Below, piece after piece: positions 23,386 through 32,586 of a stretch of DNA of 64,000 nt; position 1 is the stretch's first letter, and every line of letters starts with the position of its first letter. The stretch spans positions 48,341,158-48,405,157 of the forward strand of contig NC_089224.1 in the NCBI RefSeq assembly GCF_963924675.1, in the 5' to 3' direction. A model generated the notes under the pieces. It made no database searches and was not told the origin of the DNA. It saw only the letters and a program-made list of their open reading frames with translations. Origin of the DNA: Phocoena phocoena (taxonomy: Eukaryota; Chordata; Mammalia; Artiodactyla; Phocoenidae). The translations under genes and the position numbers were made by a program.

Positions 23386-23962
23386 AGCATGCAATTTTTA
23401 TTATGATGTAAATCAACGTAATACTTTGTAATAATAATGTTCGGAACACCCTTCAATGCTTGCCAAGTGACAAAAATTATTTTTAGTGACACCACTTTGA
23501 TAATTCTATTATGCTCATAATCAGTTCATATTATTCAATTTTCTTTATGGTATAAATTACGTAATAATTAGACTTGCTCATGAAGTTTGCATATAGTATC
23601 TCATAGCAGCACTTTCCAGGACTTTGCATAAACCAAATCCAAAATGAGCTAACCTACTTCAGATACTGAATAACATCAAATGGGAGAAAATTAAAATATA
23701 ATTACAAGATACCGTTCATTTAAGAAGTAATAAAACTTCAGTGGCAATGCATGTGTCCCACAGTAGATCACCAAAACTGCCTTGAGCAAACAATGAAAGT
23801 TTAAAAGGCAGTCTCTGCATTTTCAGAGCTTAAAAAATATATATTATATATTTATATATTATATATATTAAAAATATATATATAATATATATTATAAGAA
23901 GCATTTGAAAATTAATTATAGTACCCTTGGGAAACTTCAGTACCACTCCTACCCACGGACAC
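23386..23962. other. AT-rich sequence with an all-A/T run
   Basis: Positions 23830-23897 are 68 bases of only A and T, rich in self-complementary ATATAT steps. I see nothing else. Confidence 0.7.
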
Positions 23963-24476
23963 TGTCAGACAGGCTGCGACCTGGGACCCTTTGCTGCAGT
24001 GCTTGCACCTGGACAAAAGCCTCCTCAAGCAACAAAATACAAAGAAACTATAAGGGACTGAAAATAACTGCGTACTTGTGCAGTTGGGGCAAATTCTGGA
24101 CAATGAGATACAAAGAGACAAAAATCTCAGCTGCCACTTCTGAAGAGCCTCGAGCAAAAGCAGGGGGTTGGGAACAAAAGCAAGGTACTGCACACGCCCC
24201 CTGCACTCAACACCACCTAAGGGGTGGGGAAACCACCTAAGCCACGCCTGTGGCCCAACCCCCTGGCCACACCCCCACCCCACCCCCTATGCCATATTAG
24301 GAACCAGCTCGCCCCACCCTCAGCGAGCAAGCTAGCAAGGGAACCTGTTGCTTGTTCTCACTTCCCTCTGCTGCAGCAGGGGCCCCAGTATAGCCTTGCC
24401 TAAATTTCTTATCTGACCTCTGATCAATTTCTATTGATGAAGGAGGCCAAGAACCCTGGCTGGTAACGGCTGGAGC
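23963..24476 (+). mobile_element. ERV1-like LTR, probably solo
   Basis: It has the layout of a gammaretrovirus-like LTR. It begins about TGTCAGACAGGCTGCGACC, then a C-rich promoter region (CCCTGGCCACACCCCCACC) followed by a decayed TATA region (CATATTAGGAACC), then CAGCTCGCCCCACC, CTTCCCTCTGCTGCAGC and TTGCCTAAATTTC. It ends with GATCAATTTCTATTGATGAAGG and GAACCCTGGCTGGTAAC. I see no gag, pol or env next to it, so it looks like a solo LTR. Edges are approximate. The two 110-120-codon frames on either strand at 23905-24283 run across it and I do not regard them as genes. Confidence 0.65.
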
Positions 24477-25436
24477 ACAAGCTCTGAAAAGGATGTGAAT
24501 GTCCATCATAGAGGAAGGTGGAAATGACAAAAACAGTAAGAAGTAGCCTGTGAGTGGCTACTGAGAGAGCTAATTTACTCAGTGTCTGGAAAAGAAGTTT
24601 ATGAGATAAAGATGCCAAAACACCTTCTTGAGAGAGGGCTGTAAGAAGGCAGGGTAGAGGAAGTGTATTTGCTTTGGAGGTATTCTAAGGCATTATTTTC
24701 TGGGATCCTACCATTTTACGATTGTACAAGTAATCCACTGGTTTGTCATACAGCATCCTCTAATTTCAATGTACTTCTGAGTACAAGGTCATCACCACAA
24801 AGAGCCACATTTAGAACTTTTAGAAATTATCCATCCAATTCTCACACCAAGTACAAATTACAAATCACAGCTTGATTTGCAAGTAGAGCGGGATCTATAT
24901 CTTGACATCTCCAACTCGTTTTCATTTGAGAGCTCATTTTCTAGACTTTCATTTTTCTTCTAAAACCACAACCAGAGAAACAAACTTTCATAAAATAAAT
25001 ACGACTAATACTTTGAAGTAAAAATATCCACAAAGAAGCCAGGATTGGAAGATGGTGGCATTTCCACTGACCCATACAACAATTTGGGCTTTACATATAA
25101 ATCTCCTTTTTTCTTCACTCATTTAAATCATTACCATTGCACATTCAGACTCGCTGGCAAAACATCAGTTATTTTAATGTGAATTCTCCACATGCTGCCC
25201 CAAACAAACTTTACCACTCAAGTAGAATGTCTGAAGGTCGCCAGACACAGGAAAAGTTAGAAAGTTGCCCCATACAGTCTGTCCACTGCCCTATCACTCT
25301 GCTTCCCTCCCCTGCTAATAGATATGAGAAAATACCATCCAAACCTCTTCAGATTTGCTAAAACCAACCACCACCACAAGCAGAATTAGCAACTGAACTT
25401 CTGTGTTTCTAAGAATAAATAGAAGAGGCACTGTAC
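24477..25436. other. Unique sequence upstream of an exon candidate
   Basis: No gene or recognisable repeat. If the minus-strand exon at 25437 is real, this would be its 3' intron. Confidence 0.4.
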
Positions 25437-25556
25437 CGGGTCTTCAGTTTTGTGACTATTCAAGAGGTCAGACAGGAAATCTTCATGAAGGCTCTCTCTT
25501 CGAATTAGTGTAAATTCCCGCAGGAAAACAGCCCCTTGGCTTTGGTCTCCACATAC
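25437..25556 (-). CDS. Candidate internal coding exon, 120 nt, unidentified protein
   Basis: On the minus strand a pyrimidine-rich acceptor (CTCTCTTATCTCTCTAG) is followed by exactly 120 bases and a donor CCG|GTACAG. Frame 0 is open for all 40 codons, while the other two frames contain stops. An in-frame TAG sits at the acceptor itself. The peptide starts V-C-G-D-Q-S-Q-G and contains FTLIRRESLHEDFLSDLL, an amphipathic stretch, and ends K-T-E-D-P. Length and phase (0/0) suit a symmetric cassette exon. Two CpG sites (CTGCGGG and ATTCGAAG) have been kept in an AT-rich setting. A 40-codon open frame alone occurs by chance fairly often (about one in seven). The support is the combination of splice sites, phase and composition. 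I do not recognise the protein. Confidence 0.4.
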
Positions 25557-26094
25557 CTAGAGAGATAAGAGAGCCGAATTAAGCCTTCAGACTGAGCCTG
25601 GAGGGAGGGGGCACTGAGGAATTAATGTCTCAGAGTTGTAGAAACCTCTTGGATTCATTTCAAGTCTGATTAGAGCAATCAAAAATGACACACAGAAATA
25701 CATATTAATGTGAGAGCCACTAGAACATTCTGGCATGTGGCTCATTGGATGGATGCCAGGAAAGTCTCCTGCTAAGTTGGCACATCTTAATTGACTGGTG
25801 TACAACGTCAAAATTCAGTGATTATAAGTTGTCTTCGAGGCCACGTCCAGCGTAGTCAGGCTCCTAGACTTATTCCATTGGAATATCCATGTGTATGCGT
25901 CACATAGGGGTCTTGGACCCACAGGGATCCGCCTCTGGTCCTATGGATCTGAGCCTCTAGGTGGATCCTGTCATCCTGTTACACATCTACCAGATAAGGA
26001 GGAGCTGGCCTGCACCCGCATCTGACTTCCTGAGTTATTCCGGGGCTTTAGAACCAGATGCACTTGAGCTACTCTAGAGGGAGGCACTGGAGAA
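25557..26094. other. Unique sequence
   Basis: No recognised gene or repeat. It would be intronic if the exon at 25437 is real. Confidence 0.4.
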
Positions 26095-26280
26095 TTTTTA
26101 TCTAGAGCTTATCACGTACCAGGTTCTTTACACGTGTTATCTTGCACCAGCCCCAGGAGGTATCTGTTATTAACCACGCTTTACAAATGAGGAACTGGAG
26201 GTGAAAGGGTTTCAGGAATTAGTAAGTGTTGAAATCAGCACTCAAATACAGGTCTGAATCTAAAACCGTTTTCTGTTCAC
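26095..26280 (-). repeat. MIR SINE, nearly full length
   Basis: TACCAGGTTCTTTACACGTGTTATC, TGTTATTAACCACGCTTTACAA and ATGAGGAACTGGAGGTGAAAG match the reverse MIR consensus, and the tract continues to the AGGTCTGAATC region. Confidence 0.75.
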
Positions 26281-26384
26281 TGTCTCATTTTGCCACTGAG
26301 CTACTCAAACCTCCTCTGGTGAAGAACAAATTGTTAAGTAAATCCTAGAAATGCAAAGAATAATCTCTTCACCCAGGCCTCCTA

Positions 26385-26955
26385 CCACCTCCCTCTCTGA
26401 GCCTCAGTTTACTCACCATAAAACAGGAAAGATAACAGTATTATTGGATCGCTGAGAAGATAGGAGATATCTTAAGTACTTCGTATAGTGACTTGCATAT
26501 AATAAGCATTCAATAAATAACATCCATTATTGCCATTTGCAGCAGCATGGATGGACTAGAGATTATCATACGAAGGGAAGTAAGTCAGACAGAGAAAGAC
26601 AAATATCATATGATATCACTTATATGTAGAATCTAAATGTGACACAAATGAACATATCTACAAAACAGAAACAGACTCACAGATATAGAGAATAGACACG
26701 TGGTTGCCAAGGGGGAGTGGGGGTCGCGGAGGGAAGGACTGGGAGTTTGGGATTAGCAGATGCAAACTATTATATATAGGACGGATAAACAACAAGGTCC
26801 TACTGTATAGCACAGGGAACTGGATTCAATATCTTGTGATAAACCATAATGGTAAAGAATATAAAAAAGAATACATGTGCAACTGTGTCCCTGTGCTGTA
26901 CAGCAGAAATCAAGCACAGCAATGTAAATTTAAAAAATAACAGCCATTACTATAT
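26385..26955 (+). repeat. MIR SINE interrupted by an L1
   Basis: The MIR core and 3' region (CTCTGAGCCTCAGTTTACTCACC to TTCAATAAATAACATCC) is followed by a younger L1 (26531-26935). The interrupted target is then repeated as AATAACAGCCATTAC. Confidence 0.7.
26531..26935 (+). mobile_element. L1 3' end, 5'-truncated, with TSD
   Basis: Starts TGCCATTTGCAGCAGCATGG and contains GAAGTAAGTCAGACAGAGAAAG, the G-rich run at about 26711-26733 and CCTACTGTATAGCACAGGG. It ends in an A-rich tail. It is flanked by a 15-bp duplication (AATAACATCCATTAT at 26516-26530; AATAACAGCCATTAC at 26936-26950, two mismatches). The insertion is thus younger than the MIR it interrupts. Confidence 0.9.
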
Positions 26956-27291
26956 CATAAGTACATTCTGCTCAAGGAACAAATAAAAACCTAAGCTTTT
27001 AGCACATATGAAGTTCTCTGACCATATTTATACTATCTATAATGAATACTACAATAGGTATTATATTATCTCCATATTATCTTCATATTAGTTTAACTTT
27101 TCAACTTTTATACATTTTGAATTTTATACCTTTTTATGGTATTGGTAATATTGGTAAGGAATATATGGGTGTTCATCATGTTAACTTCATCATATCTTTC
27201 CTGAATGTCTGCAATAGTTCATAATAAATTAAAAGAATTTTAAACCCGTAGTCTTTTGGATAGTATAATTTTCTATAATTTATATATAAAT
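26956..27291. other. AT-rich unique sequence
   Basis: Nothing recognised. Confidence 0.45.
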
Positions 27292-27300
27292 GGCCTCTAT

Positions 27301-27645
27301 TTTTGTTTTTGTTTTTTTTTTACATCTTTATTGGAGTATAATTGCTTTACAATGGTGTGTTAGTTTCTGCTGTATAACAAAATGAATCAGCTATATGTAT
27401 ACATATATCCCCATATCTCCTCCCTCTTGCATCTCCCTCCCACCCTCCCTATCCCACCCCTCCAGGCGGTCACAAGCACCGAGCTGATCTCCCTGTGCTA
27501 TGCGGCTGCTTCCCACTAGCTATCTGCCTTACGTTTGGTAATGTATATATGTCCATGCCTCTCTCTCGCTTTGTCACAGCTTACCCTTCCCCCTCCCCAT
27601 ATCCTCAAGTCCGTGCTCTAGTAGGTCTGTGTCTTTATTCCTGCC
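27301..27645 (-). mobile_element. Fairly young L1 3' end, antisense
   Basis: A T run, then ACATCTTTATTGGAGTATAA, GTTTCTGCTGTATAACAAAAT, CTCCCTCCCACCCTCCCTATC and CTCTCTCGCTTTGTCACAGC. The end is at GTCTTTATTCCTG. The flanks GCCTCTATTTTTGT (from 27293) and GCCTCTGTTTTTAT (from 27643) form a likely TSD with two mismatches. Many CpGs survive, so it is younger than most L1s here. Confidence 0.88.
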
Positions 27646-27676
27646 TCTGTTTTTATACAGTACAGTCAGTATCATT

Positions 27677-28172
27677 GTGGGGGACAGAATCTTGGGCCCT
27701 TCACTCCCTACTGTCATCTCTGGCAAAGGGACTTCACAGATATAATTAAGTTTATTTGTTAACTTCAAAAAAGGGTTAGTATCCTGGATTTTCCAGACAG
27801 GCCCAATGTAATCATAGGAAGCCTTAAAAACAGAGTTTTGTCTGGACTGAGGGCAGAAGAGGAAGTCAGGGAGATTCAAAGGGTGATAAGGACTTGACCC
27901 GCCATTACTGGCTTGAAGATGGAGGGGGCCATGTGGGAAGCATGAGAAGAAAATGGGTTCTATAACCATGAAGGAGCTTGGAAGATGACCCTTGCCCTAG
28001 AGAAATACATCTTTGGCCAACACCTTGATTTTAGCCCAGTGAGACTACGAGCAGAGAATCCAGCCATGCCTTGCCAGACTTCTGACCCACAGAAATTGTG
28101 AGGTAATACTGTATTGTCTTCAGTCATCAAATCTGTGGTAATTCATTATGGCAGTAAGAGAAATCTGATAGA
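27677..28172 (+). mobile_element. MLT1-type MaLR LTR
   Basis: It follows the MLT1 order: GGGACAGAATCTTGGGCCCTT, AAGGGACTTCACAGATATAA, TTAAGTTT, GATTTTCCAGACAGGCCCAAT, TTGATTTTAGCCCAGTGAGAC, CTTCTGACCCACAGAAATTG and GTGGTAATTCATTATGGCAG. No internal region is attached. The 131-codon minus-strand frame at 27574-27969 crosses L1 and LTR and is not a gene. Confidence 0.75.
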
Positions 28173-28364
28173 ATCATCAAGAGGCAGGGTACAATGAAAG
28201 GTTATCTTATTTCCTCTCGCACATTGCTTTGTAAGAATTAACCAGTATGATGCAAGTAGAGGTAGAATTGCAAGATTATTTCTTGGAAATGTATCCTTCC
28301 AGCTAACCTAATGCCTGTTACATTTAAAATTAATTTCTCTTAGTTCTTTTCTCATCAGGGTCAA

Positions 28365-28600
28365 CCATTCCTTGAGTCTACAGTTAAATATACATCACAA
28401 CCCATCTTGTCTATGTAACTTCCCTGCTCAGAAGCTTGCAGGATTCCCCACCTCCTGCTGGGTACATTCCAAATTCATGAACTTGGTATTCAGGACCACT
28501 CACAGCTCTTCAAGTTCTAGATATGGACTAGCTGCACTCGTGCAACTCTCCTTCTGGAAAAGATCAAGACCCAAATTTAAAGTAACCTAGAATTGATGTG
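28365..28600 (+). repeat. L2-type fragment
   Basis: Pieces such as AACTTCCCTGCTCAGAAGCTTGC, TCCCCACCTCCTGC, TTCAGGACCACTCACAGCTC and CTCGTGCAACTCTCCTTCTGG follow the L2 3' region consensus. The 72-codon frame on it is repeat sequence. Confidence 0.55.
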
Positions 28601-29619
28601 TTTTTACTTTCTTGTTTTCAAAAAGACTAATGTATGCTGATCACTACTGAACTCATATTTTACAAATTATTTCTCCAAAAATTATAGGCTATTTTTAATC
28701 TAACTCTATTGTTCAAAATGGTGGCCATCTTTAGTCATGCAATGCCATAGTTTTTAAAAGCTACAATCAGAAGAGAAGACTAATAAACTTCAGTGCACTT
28801 TCTTTGTGAGAACTTTTGTGCCCGTGGAAAACACGTTTCTTTTTGTTAAACTGATTAAAGAAATAGACAAAAATGACTCAAGTATCCTCTAAAAGAGACA
28901 GTGAGCTGTCAGATAAAAAGACAGAATACTTACTAACACTACAAAAATGAAGGGCAATCAGCAAACACCTTGTGCATTCGATTTATATTTTAATTCTCAA
29001 TCATAACTGTGTATTTGTTTTAGAAAGTTTCTGCCTATTTATTTTTCCCAAGAATGCTGACATTTTATAAGTCACACAATTCTCACCAAGGTGCTCAACT
29101 TATCAAATACTTTTATGTATTTGATTTTATTTATGTACCGAGGCAGAAGGTCTTCATTAAACTAAAATTCAATTTAATCCTGGAAACAGATAATAATATA
29201 TAAGTTAGATGAATGCAATTACAACCACTTTACACCTATAGATATCATGTGCATGTCTGTTTTTAATTTAATTTCTATCCATGACTGCTATTACTAATTA
29301 GACAAATTAAACTACCCAAATTAATTTGGTCAATTTTAAGTTAGTTTTGAATATCTGTATCTATCAACCATGGACAATAATAATTATATTTTGTGTGTTT
29401 TACAAACACTATTACAATGAAGGAGATACATAAATATATAAAGGTATATAAACATATAGATCTTATACTTCTATTTAAAGCTGACTTTAGAATTATTATT
29501 TAAATCCAGAGTAGTCCTTTATTTTACTGATTCTTTCATTCATTCATGTGTACACACACTTACTCAAGTATTATCATGTGTCAGGAGCTCCATGACTATA
29601 GCACATATTTGACTATAGC
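28601..29619. other. Unique AT-rich sequence
   Basis: About 1 kb without any gene, RNA or repeat I can name. Confidence 0.5.
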
Positions 29620-29990
29620 ACATATTTCTTCCTTTCAGAGCATAGCCATTCGAATGAGTACATGGATGTGGCAGAGATGACTAGATGTTCCCAAAAGCCA
29701 CCATCTTCTCATCATCTCTGGCACACACCTAGAGTACATTTCCAAGCCTCCTTTGCAGATAAGGTGGTTGAGACTGAGTTTTAGCTGGTGGAAGTGATGG
29801 GTGATACCACCAGGCCTGGCCCATAAAAATCTCCCCCTTTCCCTCCTCCAGGCTCCTTTGCCTCAAGTCTGTTTGGAATGGAGAGAGCCTCAGGAAAACC
29901 TTGGAGTCCGTTGTTAAAGGTCACAGAGGCTCCGTTAGCTGGTTCCCTGAATGACTGCATGCAAGAAGCCCACCCCATGACCTGTTCACT
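29620..29990 (+). mobile_element. Possible old LTR-like repeat
   Basis: Motifs in order: GATGACTAGATGTTCCCAAAA-like, GTACATTTCCAAGCCTCCTTTGC, AGGCCTGGCCCATAAAAATC and CTGGTTCCCTGAATGACTGC. They match a known mammalian LTR-like repeat whose name I cannot fix. The minus-strand frame at 29781-29978 lies in it. Confidence 0.45.
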
Positions 29991-30004
29991 TACCTAACAC
30001 TGTA

Positions 30005-30225
30005 ACACGAGAGGGAAGAGGAGGGGGAAAAACAGGGATAGGAGACTAAGAGATACAAACCACTACATGTAAAATAAACAAACAATAAGGATGTCTTGTT
30101 ACTATTTTATAGTAACTTTAAATGGAGTATAGTCTATGGAAGTACTGAATTGCCATGTAGTATACCCAAAACTAATACAGTATTTTAAATAAACTATAAT
30201 TCAATAAAAAATGGAAAGTGTAAAA
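30005..30225 (+). mobile_element. Old L1 3' end fragment
   Basis: A diverged match to the L1 3' end: ACATGTAAAATAAACAAACAATAAGG, TACTGAATTGCCATGTAGTATACC and CTATAATTCAATAAAAAATGG. Confidence 0.65.
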
Positions 30226-30419
30226 CAAAGAAAAAGAAATTAACGATTTTCCATGTTTGAACCACTATCCATTTTAGAGACTATTTCTTACTGCAGTTAA
30301 GCTACCTTACTTAATAAAATGAAAAATCTAGGCGAGCAAAGGATGCCATGAGAATATAGAGCAAGGGCAGTTACCTCTCCCAGGAAGGAATCTGAAAGAT
30401 TTTAAAGTGAGGCTAAAGG

Positions 30420-31185
30420 AAGAGTGAGAATTTACTAGCTGAACAAGGGGAATGGGGGTGGGGAAGGGAAGATTCTTGTTCCAGGGAGCGGGAACAGGCT
30501 GGGAAAAGGCATGGAGGCTTGAGATATCTAATTCTGTTTGGTATGTTTTAAGTCATCTAGCATGACAGGAGCATGAGGTACATGAGAGCAAGTGATGGGA
30601 ACAGAACGTGTACAGTGGGCAGGGGCCAGATCATGAATCATGGTCACTGACAGACTTAAGCAGCCAGTGTCTTGCTTGGACTTAGGAGTTTGGAAGTGTG
30701 TGCAGGTGGCCCTGAGGAGGTAAGACTAGAGATGAGGTGACCAGTATCAGATTGTTGCAGTTATTCAGATGAGAATTTATGAAGAGCCAAGGAGCTGGTG
30801 GGGAAGGAAATGATCGTGAGATTTGGCCAACTGAATGCAGGGGATAAGTCTCAGGTTCTGCCTATATTTTCAGTCTGGATTTGAGCAGAAGAGCAGAGTG
30901 GATAGTAGCACCTTCAAGAAAATAGAAAACAGAGGAGGAGAAGCAAGTATATGGGTTAGATTAGGAATCTGATTCCAGAGAAGCGGAGAATGAGGTGCCT
31001 TGGGGAAAGAAAGCAGAGTTCTGTGCCTAGGAAAGAAACTTGTCTGGAGATGATATGGAAGTGTTGGCATCATGTGGGGAGAAGATGATGGTTGGCATGG
31101 ATGAGTGTGCCAAGAGAAAGTATGGAGAATGAGAAGATACGAGAGCTAAGAACCCTGGGAGCACTGATATTTAACATGGAACATG
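30420..31185 (+). repeat. Ancient L2-like repeat, purine-rich
   Basis: Motifs TGGGCAGGGGCCAGATCATG, GTTATTCAGATGAGAATTTATG, TGGCATCATGTGGGGAGAAG and CCTGGGAGCACTGATATTTAAC lie in the same order as in a common ancient mammalian repeat. A G-quadruplex-type motif sits at 30447-30468. I place the family only loosely. Confidence 0.45.
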
Positions 31186-31334
31186 GTTCCACCTCCAATG
31201 GTCCATTTATGCCAACAGAAAATATCAACAAGGAGAACTCAAACTCTAACAGATTTTCATCATTTTTAGACTTCCTTTTATTGGTTTTCTATGAAAATAC
31301 ACTGATGACAGCACTACATCCAACTTATTACAAA

Positions 31335-31420
31335 TATTTAGTTCCTTGAGAACAGAGAACATGGCTCATTGATCTATCAATCCCAGCCCCTGAATTCAAC
31401 TAAACGTTGAATGAAATTTG
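31335..31420 (+). repeat. L2 3' end fragment
   Basis: TTCCTTGAGAACAGAGAACATGG to CTAAACGTTGAATGAAATTTG matches the extreme L2 3' end. Confidence 0.65.
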
Positions 31421-31446
31421 AAAATTTCCAGGAGAACTAAGACTTT

Positions 31447-31687
31447 AAAAATTCTATTTCTGGGCTTCCCTGGTGGCGCAGTGGTTGAGAGTCTGCCTGC
31501 CGATGCAGGGGACATGGGTTCGTGCCCCGGTCCAGGAAGATCCCACATGCCATGGAGCGGCTGGGCCCGTGAGCCATGGCCGCTGAGCCTGCGCATCCAG
31601 AGCCTGTGCTCTGCAACAGGAGAGGCCACAACAGTGAGAGGCCCGCATACCGCAAAAAAAAAAAAAAAAAAAAAAATTCTATTTCTG
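31447..31687 (+). mobile_element. CHR-type SINE, short form, exact TSD
   Basis: Body 31463-31671, starting GGCTTCCCTGGTGGCGCAGTGG. A perfect 16-bp duplication AAAAATTCTATTTCTG lies at 31447-31462 and 31672-31687. The pure A tail (31654-31676) runs 23 bases into the duplicated target. The A box is intact and the B-box region is GGTTCGTGCCC. The exact TSD and long clean tail make it one of the youngest insertions here. The frames at 31396-31792 on both strands are SINE-derived. Confidence 0.96.
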
Positions 31688-32469
31688 ATGGTCAGACCAG
31701 GTTTCCTGATCTGGGGTTTGGAAAATATGGTTACTTTACATTTGATATGTCAAAACTCCCCTTGTGGTTATAAGGTAGTTAGCATATCATAAAAATGCAT
31801 CAAAACTGGCACCCCATGGCATTTTATGGTTCAACAGTGTTAGTTTCACAGATGGGAAAACAGAAATGTGAGAAGTTGAAGAATTTTGTACGTGGCCAGG
31901 GGCTATGTTAGGATTAAGGACCAGAGACAGTGTCTCTTAAAAACTCAAATCTCTGCTAGATTCGAACCTGGTTATTCGTCCAGAGGAATAGGGCAAGAAA
32001 CAAATAATCATTACTAAGATACCTATCTGTTTCTATAGGATTTCTAGACTCGTAAGGACTGCTCCTCAGGAAGCATGGAGATTGCCATGTGCTAGAATTT
32101 GTACCATATGATGAAGACTGCTTCTCTAATTGCAGTCTGATTTCCTGCTTCAAACAGTGACTCTCTTTCTGCCCGCTGGCACACCAAAGTACTCCTTGGA
32201 GAATCCAGGAATGTAGAAATACCAGCTCCCAAAAGAGAATCTCATTAGATCCAGGAAAGCATGGAAGCAATTTATTATTGTGGTATATGTTGTCTCTATA
32301 TACCTTACAGAGCTTTTAGGGAGGGACGCAGGTAAATACAGGAAACAGGGGAGTTTTCAAATAACTCTGTCTTCTCTACCCCATTAGCGGGAAAAGGAAG
32401 ATAAAGGTAGCTTAAAACAAAAGTCACTGAATAATAAGAAAAGTTCTTGCATTTGGCTTTTGGACACAG
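31688..32469. other. Unique sequence
   Basis: No recognised repeat or gene. The 104-codon minus-strand frame at 31956-32270 has no splice or start support. If the exon at 32470 is real, this is its 5' intron. Confidence 0.4.
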
Positions 32470-32586
32470 TCAGAAACTATGTCTATGATAACTTTCGTCT
32501 TCTACTTCAAGCTTGCACCCATCACAACCTGGCATCAGACGTCCTCCTTGGCTTGACCTGCCTTTCAGTGGATCCAGAGAATACCG
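32470..32586 (+). CDS. Candidate internal coding exon, 117 nt, unidentified protein
   Basis: On the plus strand the acceptor CATTTGGCTTTTGGACACAG precedes 117 bases that end at a donor ACCG|GTTAGT. The reading frame begins with the last two bases of a codon and ends with the first base of one, so the exon is symmetric (phase 1/1) and stop-free. The peptide starts R-N-Y-V-Y-D, contains LLLQACTHHNLASDVLLG, a helical repeat-like pattern with hydrophobic residues every three to four positions, and ends D-P-E-N-T. Three CpGs (TTTCGTC, GACGTCC, ACCGG) are kept in AT-rich surroundings. The strand is opposite to the candidate at 25437, so they cannot belong to one transcript. Chance cannot be excluded. 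Confidence 0.4.

Noticed and set aside
23905..24283. 111- and 123-codon overlapping frames on both strands
   Set aside because: They lie across an LTR-like element and have no domain or splice support.
30370..30410. Possible 17-nt minus-strand microexon between TTTCAG and GTAACT
   Set aside because: Acceptor tract is weak and the length is at the limit; a chance pairing is likelier.
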